A stretch of 64,000 bases of DNA from Arthrobacter alpinus. Lineage in GTDB: Bacteria; Actinomycetota; Actinomycetes; Actinomycetales; Micrococcaceae. How positions within the stretch are numbered: the stretch's first letter is position 1; each line of letters starts with the position of its first letter. Of the stretch, positions 6,760 to 19,450 are shown one piece after another. The DNA lies in the NCBI RefSeq assembly GCF_001445575.1, contig NZ_CP013200.1, positions 3,224,001 through 3,288,000 of the forward strand. Direction: 5' to 3'. Made by a program: the position numbers and the translations under genes. Under the pieces are notes generated by a model. The model had not been told where the DNA came from and did no database searches. It worked only from the letters and a program-made list of their open reading frames with translations.

Positions 6760-9700
6760 TTAGGAGATGACCACCAGCAGGTCTCCACCCTGCACCTGGG
6801 CGATCCCGTTGACCGCCAGACGGGCCACGGTGCCGCCCACCGGCGTCGTAATCGAGGCCTCCATCTTCATGGCCTCGATGGTGGCGACTGTTGCGCCGGC
6901 CTCGACAACGTCGCCCACGGCGACCTTGACTGAGACGGCACCGGCGAACGGTGCGGCAACCTGGCCGGGCACGCTCTCGTCGGCCTTCTCGGCGGCCTTG
7001 ACGGTGCTTTCAATGCTCCGGTCGCGGACCGTGATCGGGCGGCTCTGACCGTTGAGCTTAGCCACGACGGTGCGCATGCCCTTCTCATCGGCCTCGGAGA
7101 TGGTCTCGAGCTCGGCGATCAAGCGCACACCCTTGCCCAACGGCATGATGTGTTCCACGCCGCGGCGCAAACCGTACAGGTAGTCGCGGGTGTCTAGGAT
7201 GGAGACGTCGCCGTACGTCTTGCGAATTGACTCGAAGTCCTTCGTGGGGCCGGCAAAGAGCAAGCGGTTCAGTGCCGCACGGCGCGTTTCGCTGTCGCCA
7301 GCGAGTTGTGCACTGTCATCGTCCGTCAGCGTGCCCATTCGCTCGACAATGGTCCGGCCCTGCAGCGCCTTGGTGCGGAAGGGCTCCGGCCAGCCGCCGG
7401 GAGGGGTACCCAGCTCGCCGCCGAGGAAGCCCACTACCGAATCCGGGATGTCGTAGTTCTGCGGGTTTTCCTCGAAGTCGGCCGGGTCAGCCTTGATGCC
7501 CACCAGGTGCAGGGCAAGGTCTCCCACTACCTTGGACGACGGCGTGACCTTGACCAGGTGCCCCAGGATCCTGTCTGCGGCGGTGTACATGTCTTCGATT
7601 TCCTCGAAGCGCTCCCCCAGACCCAGCGCAATGGCCTGCTGGCGCAGGTTGGAGAGCTGGCCACCGGGGATCTCGTGCGTGTACACGCGCCCTGTGGGTG
7701 CTGCCAGACCGGACTCGAACGGTGCGTACAGGCGGCGCACGGCCTCCCAGTATGGTTCCAGCGAGCTGATGGCAGCCAGATCAATGCCGGTGTCACGCTC
7801 GGTGTGTGCCAGCGCAGCCACGAGAGCCGAGGCTGAGGGCTGGCTAGTGGTGCCGGACAGGGCAGCAGAGGCGACATCAACGGCGTCGACCCCTACATTG
7901 ATGGCAGCCATCAACGTGGCGAGCTGGCCACCGGCGGTGTCGTGAGTGTGCAGGTGCACCGGCAGATCAAAACGCTCGCGCAGGGCGGTGACCAACTTGG
8001 CGGCGGCGGCCGGGCGGAGCACGCCAGCCATGTCCTTGATGGCCAGGATGTGTGCGCCGGCGTCAACGATGCGCTGGGCCAGTTCCAGGTAGTAATCGAG
8101 GGTGTAGATGTCCTCGGCCGGGTCCAGCAGATCGCCGGTGTAGCAGAGGGCAACCTCGGCAACGGCGGTTCCGGTAGCGCGCACGGCCTTGATGGCCGGC
8201 TCCATCTGGTCCACATCGTTCAGCGCGTCAAAGATGCGGAAGATGTCGATACCGCTGGCGGCGGCTTCCTGCACAAACGCGTCGGTGACCTCGGCCGGGT
8301 ACGGCGTGTAACCCACGGTGTTGCGTCCGCGCAGCAGCATCTGCAGGCAGACGTTGGGCAGTGCCTCACGCAACTGGGACAGCCGCTGCCAAGGGTCCTC
8401 ACCGAGGAAGCGCAGGGATACGTCATAGGTGGCGCCGCCCCAAGCCTCAACCGAGAGCAGCTGCGGGGTCAGCACGGACACGGCAGGTCCGGCTGCGAGC
8501 AAGTCCCTGGTGCGGACGCGGGTGGCCAGCAGCGACTGGTGCGCGTCACGGAACGTGGTGTCCGTGACAGCCACAGCGGTCTGTGCACGCAATGCTGCGG
8601 CGAAGCCTTCCGGGCCAAGCTCGGCCAGCTGCTGGCGTGAGCCGGCAGGTGCATCTGCCAGATCGACGGCGGGCAGCTTGCGTGCCGGGTCCTCAACAAC
8701 TGTGAGTTCGCCGTTTGGCTTGTTGACAGTGACATCGGCCAGCCAGGTCAGCAACTTGGTTCCGCGGTCGCTGGAGACGTGGGAGTTCAGCAGCTCGGGG
8801 CGCTCATCAATGAAGGAGGTGGCCACATCTCCGGCGTTGAAGGCCGGGTCAGCCAACACGGCCTGCAGGAAGGAGATATTGGTGGATACGCCACGAATAC
8901 GGAATTCGGCCAGGGCGCGGCGGGCACGGGAGACGGCCGTCTTGTAGTCGCGGCCGCGGCAGGTGAGCTTGACCAGCATGGAGTCAAAGTGCGGGCTGAT
9001 CTCGGCACCTGCGTAAATGGTGCCACCGTCAAGCCGTACGCCGGCGCCACCGGCGGAACGGTAGGTGGTGATTGTTCCAACGTCGGGGCGGAATCCGTTG
9101 GAGGGGTCCTCCGTGGTGATACGGCACTGCAACGCAGCACCCTTGACGTGGACGTTGTCCTGGGTCAGACCCAGATCCGCCAGGGTCTCGCCGGCGGCAA
9201 TACGCATCTGCGCCTGGACCAGGTCCACGTCGGTGATTTCTTCGGTCACGGTGTGCTCGACCTGGATGCGTGGGTTCATTTCAATGAACACATGCTGGCC
9301 GGCGCGCTCACCTACGGTGTCAACAAGGAACTCAACAGTTCCGGCATTGACATAGCCCATGGCCTTGGCGAACTTCACGGCATCGGCATGCAAAGCCTTG
9401 CGGATGTTTCATCCAAGTTCGGGGCCGGGGCAATCTCCACCACCTTCTGGTGGCGGCGCTGCAAGGAGCAGTCACGCTCAAAGAGATGGATGACGTTGCC
9501 TTCATTGTCGGCCAGGATCTGGACTTCAATGTGCCGCGGGCGCAGCACGGCCTGCTCCAAGAACATGGTGGGGTCACCGAATGCAGCATCGGCTTCGCGC
9601 ATGGCTGCCTTGAGCGCCTCCTCGAGGTCTTCAGCTTTTTCCACGCGGCGCATGCCACGACCGCCGCCGCCGGCCACAGCCTTGGCGAAGATGGGGTAGC

Positions 9701-10154
9701 CAATCTCAGCGGCTGCACCGAGCAGGTAGTCCAGATCGGCGCTGGGCTCGCTGGACTGCAGGACCGGAATGCCGGCCTTGCGTGCAGCATCAATGGCGTG
9801 AACCTTGTTGCCGGTCAGTTCCAGCACTTCGGCGGGCGGGCCAATGAAGGTGATGCCGGCGTCGCGGGCGGCACTGGCCAATTCCGGGTTTTCAGAGAGG
9901 AATCCGTAGCCGGGGTAAATGGCATCGGCGCCAGATTCCTTGGCCACGCGAATCACTTCAGCAACGTCCAGGTACGCCCGGACCGGGTGCCCTTCTTCAC
10001 CAATCAGGTAGGCTTCATCGGCCTTCTGACGGTGGATGGAGGTGCGGTCTTCATGCGGGAAAACTGCAACTGTCTTGGCACCAAGCTCGTAGCTGGCACG
10101 GAATGCCCGGATCGCGATTTCACCGCGGTTGGCAACCAGAATTTTCGAAAACAT
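6760..10154 (-). CDS. pyc: Pyruvate carboxylase (single-base frameshift)
   Basis: Biotin enzyme converting pyruvate, bicarbonate and ATP to oxaloacetate, the main anaplerotic reaction. The restored product is about 1131 residues, the usual length. Order: biotin carboxylase domain (KILVANRGEIAIRAF at the start, AGGGGRGMR ATP-grasp loop, FIEMNPRIQVEHTVTEE), carboxyltransferase domain (DTTFRDAHQSLLATRVRT), and the biotinyl domain with EAMKMEAS about 35 residues from the C-terminus. ATG 10154 has AGGAG five bases upstream. The frame breaks at about 9404-9408: after NLDET one base is missing and the continuation would read IRKALHADAVKF. Everything either side is intact, so an error in the sequence is likely. 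It is a single-gene unit. Confidence 0.95.
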
Positions 10155-10375
10155 CTCACTCCTGTGTGAACAATGGTGGCGAAGCACAGGCGTCAACAGC
10201 TCAAGCCGCGATCCGCCTGTGCAGCCACAATTCCGGGCCGAAGCGCCGAAATCGTGCTGCCTTGTAGAAATTGGTGTAGTTCGGTGACACAAAGTGGTGC
10301 AAGTTTCACCCCTGCAGCTATTGTGCACCAAATCCAGTGGCGTATCTCACAGCGCCCTACGTAATAAACAGTGAG

Positions 10376-13271
<2,896 letters not shown>

Positions 13272-13371
13272 TGGATTCTCCAAGTCGCGAACGTTCCACA
13301 GCTATTGTATGTGTCAACGCCAACACCAGACACAAGATTTAATAAGCAACGCAAAGGGTAATGGTTAATCC

Positions 13372-14207
13372 GTGCAAGTAGTCAGTATCAGCAGCCTCAA
13401 GGGCGGCGTTGGCAAGACCTCAGTCACCCTCGGGCTGGCTTCGGCAGCCTTGGCCGCGGGCATCCCCACCCTCGTCATCGACCTGGATCCACATGCCGAC
13501 GCCACCACCGGACTCGGTGTTGTGCCGCGCGGCCAGTTGGACATCGGCCAGATGATCAAGAACGCCCGCAAGGCCGATCTTGGCGCCAATGTGGTTCCCA
13601 GCGGGTGGCTTGCTGCCCACAGGACCGACGGCGGAACGGTGCCAACACTCGATGTCGCCATGGGCTCCGCCTTCAGCGGCATCTATGACCGCCCCGACCT
13701 GGGTAAACGGGATCTGCGCCGGCTGGCCACCATCTTGGCTAACGCCGACCGCGACGGCAGCGCCCCCTACCAGCTGGTCCTCATTGACTGCCCCCCGTCA
13801 TTGAACGGTTTGACGCGCATGGCGTGGACTGCCAGCAGCCGGGTCCTGCTAGTTGCTGAGCCCGGGTTGTTCTCCGTGGCCGGTACCCAGCGCACGGTGC
13901 GTGCCATTGAGCTGTTCCGCACCGAGTTTGCCCCAGCACTGGTCCCTGCAGGAATTGTGGCTAACCGTGTCCGCTCCGGCTCCAACGAGCATGCGTACCG
14001 TTTGGCGGAGATGAAGACGATGTTCGGCGATTTGCTGCTCTCTCCCACCATTCCGGAGCAGGCCAATTGGCAGCAGATTCAAGGTGCAGCGCATCCGGTG
14101 CACCAGTGGCCAGGAGACTCGGCCAAGAACGCCTCTGCGCTCTTGACCGGCTGCTTGATTCAGTGCTGACCCAGAGCGCTACCCGCAGCCGTCTGTACCG
14201 GGGCTAG
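13372..14207 (+). CDS. ParA/MinD-type ATPase (C-terminal frameshift)
   Basis: Deviant Walker ATPase of the ParA family. SLKGGVGKTSV is the Walker A with signature lysine, VIDLDPHADATTG is the A' region, and LVLIDCPPSLN is Walker B. The frame as read ends at 14169 with an odd LTGCLIQC. Adding one base at about 14144 gives ALFDRLLDSVLTQS and ends at TAG 14207, about 278 residues, a more natural C-terminus. The start is GTG 13372; the ribosome-binding site is weak. No ParB or parS is adjacent and a second ParA is encoded at 45178-46059, so this one is probably not the scpAB-linked copy and may position some other cargo. It is divergent from gcvP. Confidence 0.85.
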
Positions 14208-14223
14208 TCCCGCCGGAAACGAA

Positions 14224-14293
14224 AAAATCGCTACACTTTGACGTTTTCGCGGTGGTTCAAACCATAGCGGAAACGTCAAAGTGCAGCGATTTT
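14224..14293. terminator. Bidirectional terminator, 27-bp imperfect inverted repeat
   Basis: AAAATCGCTACACTTTGACG (from 14224) through 14250 pairs with 14267-14293, 25 of 27 positions complementary, and an inner TGGTT-CA-AACCA stem (14253-14264) extends the structure. It lies exactly between the converging parA and merR genes and has A/T tracts at both outer ends. Confidence 0.85.
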
Positions 14294-14299
14294 CTTGTG

Positions 14300-14893
14300 T
14301 CAGGAGATTTTGCGAGCTTCTCGACGCTTGACGAGTTCATCGTCGGGGTATGACTGCACGGCGGCATGTTCGCTGGGAAGTGCCGCTAGGCTGCCTTCCA
14401 CTTCGCGCCACACACGGCCTACGGCAATGCCGAACACGCCCTGTCCACCCTGAACCAGGTCAATGACCTCATCGGCGGAGGTGCATTCGTATACGGAGGC
14501 GCCATCGCTCATCAAGGTGATCTGCGCCAGGTCTTCAACACCGCGTTCACGCAGGTGCTCCACAGCAGTACGGATCTGTTGCAGGGAAACTCCCGTATCC
14601 AGGAGCCGCTTGACGACCTTCAGGACCAGAATGTCGCGGAATCCGTAAAGTCGCTGAGACCCTGAACCCGCGGCTCCGCGAACAGCAGGCTCCACCAGTC
14701 CCGTGCGGGCCCAATAGTCGAGCTGGCGGTAGGTGATCCCGGCGGCTTTGCACGCTGTTGGACCACGGTAACCGGCATGGAGATCCAGAACAGGCAGATC
14801 TTCCGTGAAGAGCAAACCCTGTGAGCCCGCGCTTAAGGAAGTGCTGGGGACAGCGGCTGCACTCAACCCGCCGATGTCACTGGTGGCACTCAC
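14300..14893 (-). CDS. MerR family regulator, Rv1830/ResR-like
   Basis: A 197-residue MerR-type regulator. The winged HTH is recognisable in GYRGPTACKAAGITYRQLDY..ARTGLVEP and QRLYGFRDILVLKVVKRLLD, followed by the dimerisation helix VSLQQIRTAVEHLRERG. GTG 14893 is the start because GGAGG lies six bases before it. In mycobacteria the homologous gene (Rv1830, ResR) sits in the same order beside the BFN nuclease gene, FtsR and GarA and affects growth and division. Here the order gcvH-garA-ftsR-BFN-merR-(parA)-gcvP is the same except for parA. Confidence 0.87.
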   Translation of the reverse strand: MSATSDIGGLSAAAVPSTSLSAGSQGLLFTEDLPVLDLHAGYRGPTACKAAGITYRQLDYWARTGLVEPAVRGAAGSGSQRLYGFRDILVLKVVKRLLDTGVSLQQIRTAVEHLRERGVEDLAQITLMSDGASVYECTSADEVIDLVQGGQGVFGIAVGRVWREVEGSLAALPSEHAAVQSYPDDELVKRREARKIS

Positions 14894-15153
14894 GTGGATC
14901 CTCCTGTTCGCAGTCCCCTGATGGATGGCTGCACGCCGACGGCCCAGAACACACAAGAAGTGGGCCTCTTGCAGGGCCGTAACCTCAAGTCTGCCCGCGC
15001 CAGCCATGGCTTGCAATGGGGAACTCAATACCTTGACGTTAGAACGGCACGGGACGAAGGTCAAAGATCTGGGCACTTCAATTTCATCGTGTCGAAACTT
15101 TAGACCTCAGCTTGAACCTTAGGGAATCGGTGGAAAGCCCTGAAATCCGCGGA

Positions 15154-15669
15154 TTACTTCTCAAAATCCTCGGGTTCGACGTCATTGAGGAATTCCCGAA
15201 ATTGACGAACCTCACGTTCCTTGGCGTCGTCGTCAGTGGCGTCTTGGCCTGCTTGAGCATCATGATCAGGCCCGTCACCACCAAGCTCAACGCCGGCCTC
15301 ATCCACTAGGGCCTCAGCAGCCCAAATGGAACACTTGGCGCGCTGGGCGATCGCAATGGCGTCCGAGGCCCTGGAACTGACAATAGTTCCGTTGTCCATG
15401 ACCAGCTCGCCGAAGAAGACGCCCTCTTCAACCTTGGTCAGGTTCACACGCACAATACTGTGCTCCAGCGCTTGCACTACCCCGCATAAAAGATCGTGAG
15501 TCAGTGGCCGTGGCGGGACAACGCCCTGCTCAGCCAAGGCAATCGCGGTGGCTTCTGCGGCGCCGATCCAAATGGGAATATGCCGCGGGCCAAGGCGCTC
15601 ACGCAACAGCACCAACGGCTGGTTGGAGGGCATCTCGATTCGGACACCCACAATCTCCACTTCAATCAT
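15154..15669 (-). CDS. Bifunctional nuclease (BFN) domain protein, Rv1829-like
   Basis: A 171-residue protein whose first 130 residues match the BFN/DUF151 domain: LRERLGPRHIPIWIGAAEA, then LTHDLLCGVVQALE, VFFGELVMDNG and SSRASDAIAIAQRAKC. The last 40 residues are acidic and low in complexity. Plant BFN proteins have been described as nucleases, but in bacteria the biochemical role is unclear. The stop of the upstream ftsR gene overlaps its start as ATGA, so the two are co-translated. Confidence 0.88.
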   Translation of the reverse strand: MIEVEIVGVRIEMPSNQPLVLLRERLGPRHIPIWIGAAEATAIALAEQGVVPPRPLTHDLLCGVVQALEHSIVRVNLTKVEEGVFFGELVMDNGTIVSSRASDAIAIAQRAKCSIWAAEALVDEAGVELGGDGPDHDAQAGQDATDDDAKEREVRQFREFLNDVEPEDFEK

Positions 15670-16424
15670 GGAGTTTCCATCTGAGCTATCTTGGCTTGCA
15701 CCAAAGAGCTATGCAGGCTCAGGCAGAGTTCGGCAACTTCTCGTGCTGCTTCGGCTGCCCGAACGGCTGAAGTGCTGTCCTTACGTGAGGACAGCGGTGC
15801 CACCACGCGTTCCACCAAACCAAACTCACGTTCCGCGGCTGCTTGGAAGGGACGCAGGTGCCGCGGCTCCAGCCCGTGAGCGGCCAGGGCTGTGCAGGCC
15901 TGGGCAATACGTACAGCATGGTCATCAAAGGTGCCGTCGCGGTAGTCAACGAGCCCGTAGCTCATCATCGTTTCGAGCAGCTCGGCGCTGACGCCAGATT
16001 CGCTGCGCAATTGCTCCACGGTCAACCGGCGAGACTTGCTTTTGAGCTCGCGGGCCAGTTCCTCAGAGACCATCCGCGGAGCCACAGATACCCCGGGCGG
16101 AAGATTTTGCGGGGTCAGACCCTGGTCGATGGCCTCCAAATACTCGCGGATAACCTTCAGCGGCAAGTAGTGGTCGCGCTGGAGCCCCAGGACAAACCTA
16201 AGACGTTCGACGTCGGACTCCCTGAACTGGCGGTAACCAGCAGGTGTGCGCTGCGGGGTGATGAGCCCTTTTTCTTCATAAAAGCGAATCTTGGACGCCG
16301 TCACCGATGGGAAATCAGCGCACAGCAAAGCCAGCACTTCACCAATGTTCAAGACTGCGGCGGCACCGGTACGCCGGCCGGCAGACTGTACGTCTACCAG
16401 CCGGCGTCCCGCACCGGAATTCAT
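15666..16424 (-). CDS. ftsR: MerR family regulator FtsR
   Basis: A 252-residue regulator homologous by sequence and synteny to mycobacterial Rv1828 and corynebacterial FtsR, an activator of ftsZ. The N-terminal HTH reads NIGEVLALLCADF..VTASKIRFYEEKGLITPQRT and GYRQFRESDVERLRFVLGLQ. The C-terminal half carries an additional helical module (LTVEQLRSESGVSAELLETM) that distinguishes this subfamily from small MerR proteins. ATG 16424 is preferred to the upstream in-frame ATG because it begins outside the garA coding region, although its ribosome-binding site is weak. It overlaps the BFN gene by four bases. Confidence 0.88.
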   Translation of the reverse strand: MNSGAGRRLVDVQSAGRRTGAAAVLNIGEVLALLCADFPSVTASKIRFYEEKGLITPQRTPAGYRQFRESDVERLRFVLGLQRDHYLPLKVIREYLEAIDQGLTPQNLPPGVSVAPRMVSEELARELKSKSRRLTVEQLRSESGVSAELLETMMSYGLVDYRDGTFDDHAVRIAQACTALAAHGLEPRHLRPFQAAAEREFGLVERVVAPLSSRKDSTSAVRAAEAAREVAELCLSLHSSLVQAKIAQMETP

Positions 16425-16440
16425 GCTTGCCACGGTGTCC

Positions 16441-16935
16441 CTAAGAATCCGTAACGCTGTTGCCGGAGCCCGGGTTACCACTGAAGTAGTAGGTCAGGCG
16501 GAACTTGCCAATCTGCACCTCGTTGCCGGTGCGCAGACGAACAGCATCCACCCTGTCCCCGTTGACGTACGTACCGTTGAGGCTGCCGGAATCGACAACT
16601 TCAAAACCGCCGTCGAACTTAATGAAGTTCACGTGACGGCGGGAAACCGTGACGTCATCCAGGAAGATGTCAGCATCGGGATGGCGACCGGCCGTGGTGA
16701 CTTGGCTGTCAAGCAAGAACCGGGCGCCGGCGTTCGGACCTACGTGCGCAATGAGCAACGCCGAACCCGCGGGCAGCGAGTTCACAGCGCCTTGCTCATC
16801 GGCCGCCAGTACCGGCACCGTTGACGGGCCAGCCTGAACGGGAGGAAGCTGAATCGATGTGGTTTCTGGTGCACCGGGCTGATCATGGAGGTTCGCCTGA
16901 TCATTCACCCCGGCGTCGTTACCTCTGTCAACCAT
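16441..16935 (-). CDS. garA: FHA-domain regulator GarA/OdhI
   Basis: A 164-residue protein with a disordered N-terminus and a C-terminal forkhead-associated domain (GRHPDADIFLDDVTVSRRH, then GSLNGTYVNGDRV). The N-terminal ETTS motif is the phosphorylation site of actinobacterial Ser/Thr kinases. In GarA and OdhI the phosphorylated segment folds back on its own FHA domain and relieves inhibition of 2-oxoglutarate dehydrogenase and glutamate metabolism enzymes. Position between gcvH and ftsR matches mycobacteria. About 150 bases separate it from gcvH. Confidence 0.93.
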   Translation of the reverse strand: MVDRGNDAGVNDQANLHDQPGAPETTSIQLPPVQAGPSTVPVLAADEQGAVNSLPAGSALLIAHVGPNAGARFLLDSQVTTAGRHPDADIFLDDVTVSRRHVNFIKFDGGFEVVDSGSLNGTYVNGDRVDAVRLRTGNEVQIGKFRLTYYFSGNPGSGNSVTDS

Positions 16936-17083
16936 TGGTACTCCTCCTTGGAAAAAATATTACTGAGAGTCCACTTGAACTCCCAAAGTCTTAACAACGT
17001 ACGAGCCGTTGCTGGGAAAGCCCTGATTTACCGGTTTCAGCCCCGTAATGATGGTACTGACCTGATACAAAGGTTCCTAGCTA

Positions 17084-17470
17084 CTAGCCTACCTTTTCTT
17101 GGTAGTCACCGGCACTGAGCAGGGTCCCGTAAGCCGAAACATCGCTCAGGGTGATTTCAAACAGCCAGCCGGCACCGTACGGATCGGAGTTAATGAGGAC
17201 CGGATCCGAGTCAAGGTCCTCGTTGCGTGCCGAAACTGCCCCGGTCAGGGGTGCGTAGATGTCGCTGACGCTCTTGGTTGATTCAACCTCGCCAACCACG
17301 GTATCAGCGGTGACGTCTGTGCCAGCTTCGGGCATCTGCACGTACACAACGTCGCCCAAGGCATCCTGCGCGAAATCGGTGATGCCAACGCGCACCACAC
17401 CATCAGCTGTGGGGGCTGAAACCCATTCGTGCTCTGCCGTGTAGGACAAGTCTGCGGGAATGTTACTCAT
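17084..17470 (-). CDS. gcvH: Glycine cleavage system H protein
   Basis: A 128-residue lipoyl carrier protein shuttling the aminomethyl group between P and T proteins. TAEHEWV near the N-terminus, GITDFAQDALGDVVYVQMP, and VGEVESTKSVSDIYAP with the lipoylated lysine are all present. ATG 17470 follows an AAAGGTG box. No gcvT is in the window and no glycine riboswitch was recognised upstream. Confidence 0.96.
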   Translation of the reverse strand: MSNIPADLSYTAEHEWVSAPTADGVVRVGITDFAQDALGDVVYVQMPEAGTDVTADTVVGEVESTKSVSDIYAPLTGAVSARNEDLDSDPVLINSDPYGAGWLFEITLSDVSAYGTLLSAGDYQEKVG

Positions 17471-17669
17471 GAGTGCGCACCTTTCAAGGTTCATCGCTGA
17501 CGCGCGAGGAAAGTGAAGTTTAAAGTAGAACACGGCCAACGACTGTTTTTACCCATCGACCACAACCAGTCTTTAGTGTGCGGCCGTTGTTTACAAGTCG
17601 AAGGTCTATTCTAGCAAAATTGACCGACTCGCTACCGACTAACGGCGCCATAAATGAGATGATTCATTT

Positions 17670-18407
17670 ATGACTGATTCGCTGACGCCCCCCGCCGACC
17701 GTGGCCCCGCCGCCGCTGAAACTGCTGGCGCGGCCAAGTCCAAAATGCCGACGTGGCTGGTGCGCACCATCGTGGGCGTTGTAGCGGCCGTTGTGTTGGT
17801 CATCGCCTACCTGATTGGGTCTGTGACGGTGCCCTTGATGTGGGCCACCTCCATCCGCGACCAAATTGGCGGCCAGCTAGGTAACAGCATCCCCTTGGGC
17901 ATGTTCTACGGATTCGTCTTCACTTTTGTCCCTGTTCTGATCATCTGGCAGGCCTTCCGCAAGAAAATGAACAAGTGGGTGCGCGTAACCCTGCTGGTGA
18001 TCGGCTTCCTCCTGCTCATGCCGAACCTCCTCACGTTGGGCGTTGTCTACGGCGGCACTAAATCGGCGGCCGATGCCCGCAACATTTGGGCAAACAGCGC
18101 CAACTGGTTTGACACCTGGAGCCAGGTATTCATGGTGGCTGGCGTGGTCTGTGCCGTGGCCCTGATGGTCTTGAGCCGGATGTGGCTGCGTCGCAGCAGG
18201 AAGCTTCGCGAGCTCAAAGCTGCCGAGAAGCTCGTCAAGAAGGATCAGCAGGCTCGTGAGCGCGTAGCCCGAGAAGATGCCAAGCAGGCGCAAAAGGCTG
18301 CTGACCGAGCGGCCCGCAACAAGTCCACCACTCCCCCTTCCACGGTGCAGTCGCAGGATTCCGATCCCGTGGCATCGCCTGATTCTCCCACTACCCCGCA
18401 GGCCTAA
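17670..18407 (+). CDS. Four-helix membrane protein with charged coiled-coil tail
   Basis: A 245-residue protein of unknown function. Hydrophobic segments lie near residues 30-52, 75-92, 108-128 and 148-166, followed by a long Lys/Arg/Glu/Ala-rich helical stretch (about 170-215) and a disordered Pro/Ser/Thr tail. It resembles permease-like membrane proteins seen across actinobacteria but I cannot assign a substrate. Its TAA is followed immediately by the ATG of the first fluoride channel gene, so the three genes form one transcript. Confidence 0.7.
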   Translation: MTDSLTPPADRGPAAAETAGAAKSKMPTWLVRTIVGVVAAVVLVIAYLIGSVTVPLMWATSIRDQIGGQLGNSIPLGMFYGFVFTFVPVLIIWQAFRKKMNKWVRVTLLVIGFLLLMPNLLTLGVVYGGTKSAADARNIWANSANWFDTWSQVFMVAGVVCAVALMVLSRMWLRRSRKLRELKAAEKLVKKDQQARERVAREDAKQAQKAADRAARNKSTTPPSTVQSQDSDPVASPDSPTTPQA

Positions 18408-18863
18408 ATGTCTCACCCCCGCAGCCTGGCCCTCGTGGCTGTTGGCGGCGCCTTAGGTGTTGCCAGCCGCGAGGCTCTCGGGCTGGCCATGGCGGGCGTA
18501 TCCCCCATGGCCGACGGCGCATCCCTGCCGTGGGCAGTCATCCTCGCCAACATTGCCGGTGCGTTGCTGCTAGGCCTGTTGTATGGGGCACTGGCTCACC
18601 GCCGCCTCATCCATCACACCACCCGACTCGGCCAAACCTTGAGGCTTCTGCTCGGCATTGGCTTTTGTGGGGGCTTCACCACGTACAGCACTTTTGCCGT
18701 AGGGCTAGTTTTGTTGGCCGGCACCACAGATCCGCTCCACGCCGCGCTGTGGGCTCTAGGCATCATCACCGCCGGTGCTCTGGCGTCTTGGGTGGGCATG
18801 GTCCTCGGAGGCGCTGGCCGCACCCACGGATCCCAATTGCGCCCCACAGGAGACCGGACATGA
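18408..18863 (+). CDS. crcB: Fluoride channel subunit FluC/CrcB (first of pair)
   Basis: A 151-residue four-helix fluoride channel subunit, which exports toxic F-. The family core is visible as ANIAGALLLG (helix 2 Asn) and GFCGGFTTYSTFAV (the TTxST pore motif). Actinobacteria often carry two dissimilar subunits in tandem that assemble as a heterodimer, as here: its TGA overlaps the next ATG (ATGA). I found no fluoride riboswitch upstream. Confidence 0.93.
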   Translation: MSHPRSLALVAVGGALGVASREALGLAMAGVSPMADGASLPWAVILANIAGALLLGLLYGALAHRRLIHHTTRLGQTLRLLLGIGFCGGFTTYSTFAVGLVLLAGTTDPLHAALWALGIITAGALASWVGMVLGGAGRTHGSQLRPTGDRT

Positions 18864-19237
18864 GCGCGCTCCTCTTCTGGGCAGTAGCCGTCTGTGGCGG
18901 GCTGGGGGCAGCCACCCGGTTCGCAATCGACAGCACCGTTATCAACCGGGTGCGGCTGGCATTTCCGTGGGTAACTTTTTTCATCAACGTCACGGGATCC
19001 TTTGCCTTGGGCCTACTGACGGCCTGGCTAACCGGTGCTTTGGGCGCTCCTGAGTGGGTGCTACTGCTTGCCGCAGGTTTCTTGGGCGGCTACACCACGT
19101 TCAGCACCACAAGCTACGACACCATCCGGCTACTTAACGAGCGGCGTTACAGCGCATCCCTGCTGAACCTTTTTGGCACGCTACTGGCAGGAGTAGCGGC
19201 CGCCGCATTAGGGCTCTGGTGCGGGTCCTTGTTTTGA
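18860..19237 (+). CDS. crcB: Fluoride channel subunit FluC/CrcB (second of pair)
   Basis: A 125-residue subunit with the same fold as the preceding protein. FFINVTGSFALGLL holds the conserved Asn and GFLGGYTTFSTTSYDT the pore motif. Its start overlaps the previous stop by four bases, so translation is coupled, consistent with stoichiometric heterodimer assembly. Confidence 0.93.
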   Translation: MSALLFWAVAVCGGLGAATRFAIDSTVINRVRLAFPWVTFFINVTGSFALGLLTAWLTGALGAPEWVLLLAAGFLGGYTTFSTTSYDTIRLLNERRYSASLLNLFGTLLAGVAAAALGLWCGSLF

Positions 19238-19333
19238 GGTTTTAAGGATCTGCGCTCCAAGGGTCTGGGTCCCCATATTTCGGTTCCCCACTTTCCCGTT
19301 TCCCCGTTTCCCCGTTTCCCTTGAGTTTTCCAT

Positions 19334-19390
19334 CGAGGATGCATTAGTTGCTAATGTTTCGCGCGAACATTAGCAACTAATGCATCCTCG
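19334..19390. terminator. Perfect 25-bp hairpin between converging genes
   Basis: Positions 19334-19358 are a perfect inverted copy of 19366-19390 with a 7-base loop (TCGCGCG). It lies between crcB and the reductase-like gene on the opposite strand. There is no U-tract on either side, so if it terminates transcription it does so by stem strength. Just upstream, 19290-19320 holds short CCCCGTTT-type tandem repeats. Confidence 0.8.
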
Positions 19391-19450
19391 CGGAGGGTAA
19401 AGACCCACGCCCGGCACCCGGCGAGGAGGGCCGCCATTGTGCTTGGTCTT

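Noticed and set aside
17471..17669. Glycine riboswitch upstream of gcvH
   Set aside because: I looked for the conserved aptamer core and found none in this 199-base region; the gap before gcvP is only about 100 bases.
17640..17669. Fluoride riboswitch before the crcB operon
   Set aside because: No match to the fluoride aptamer core was seen, and the crcB genes themselves start inside the operon.
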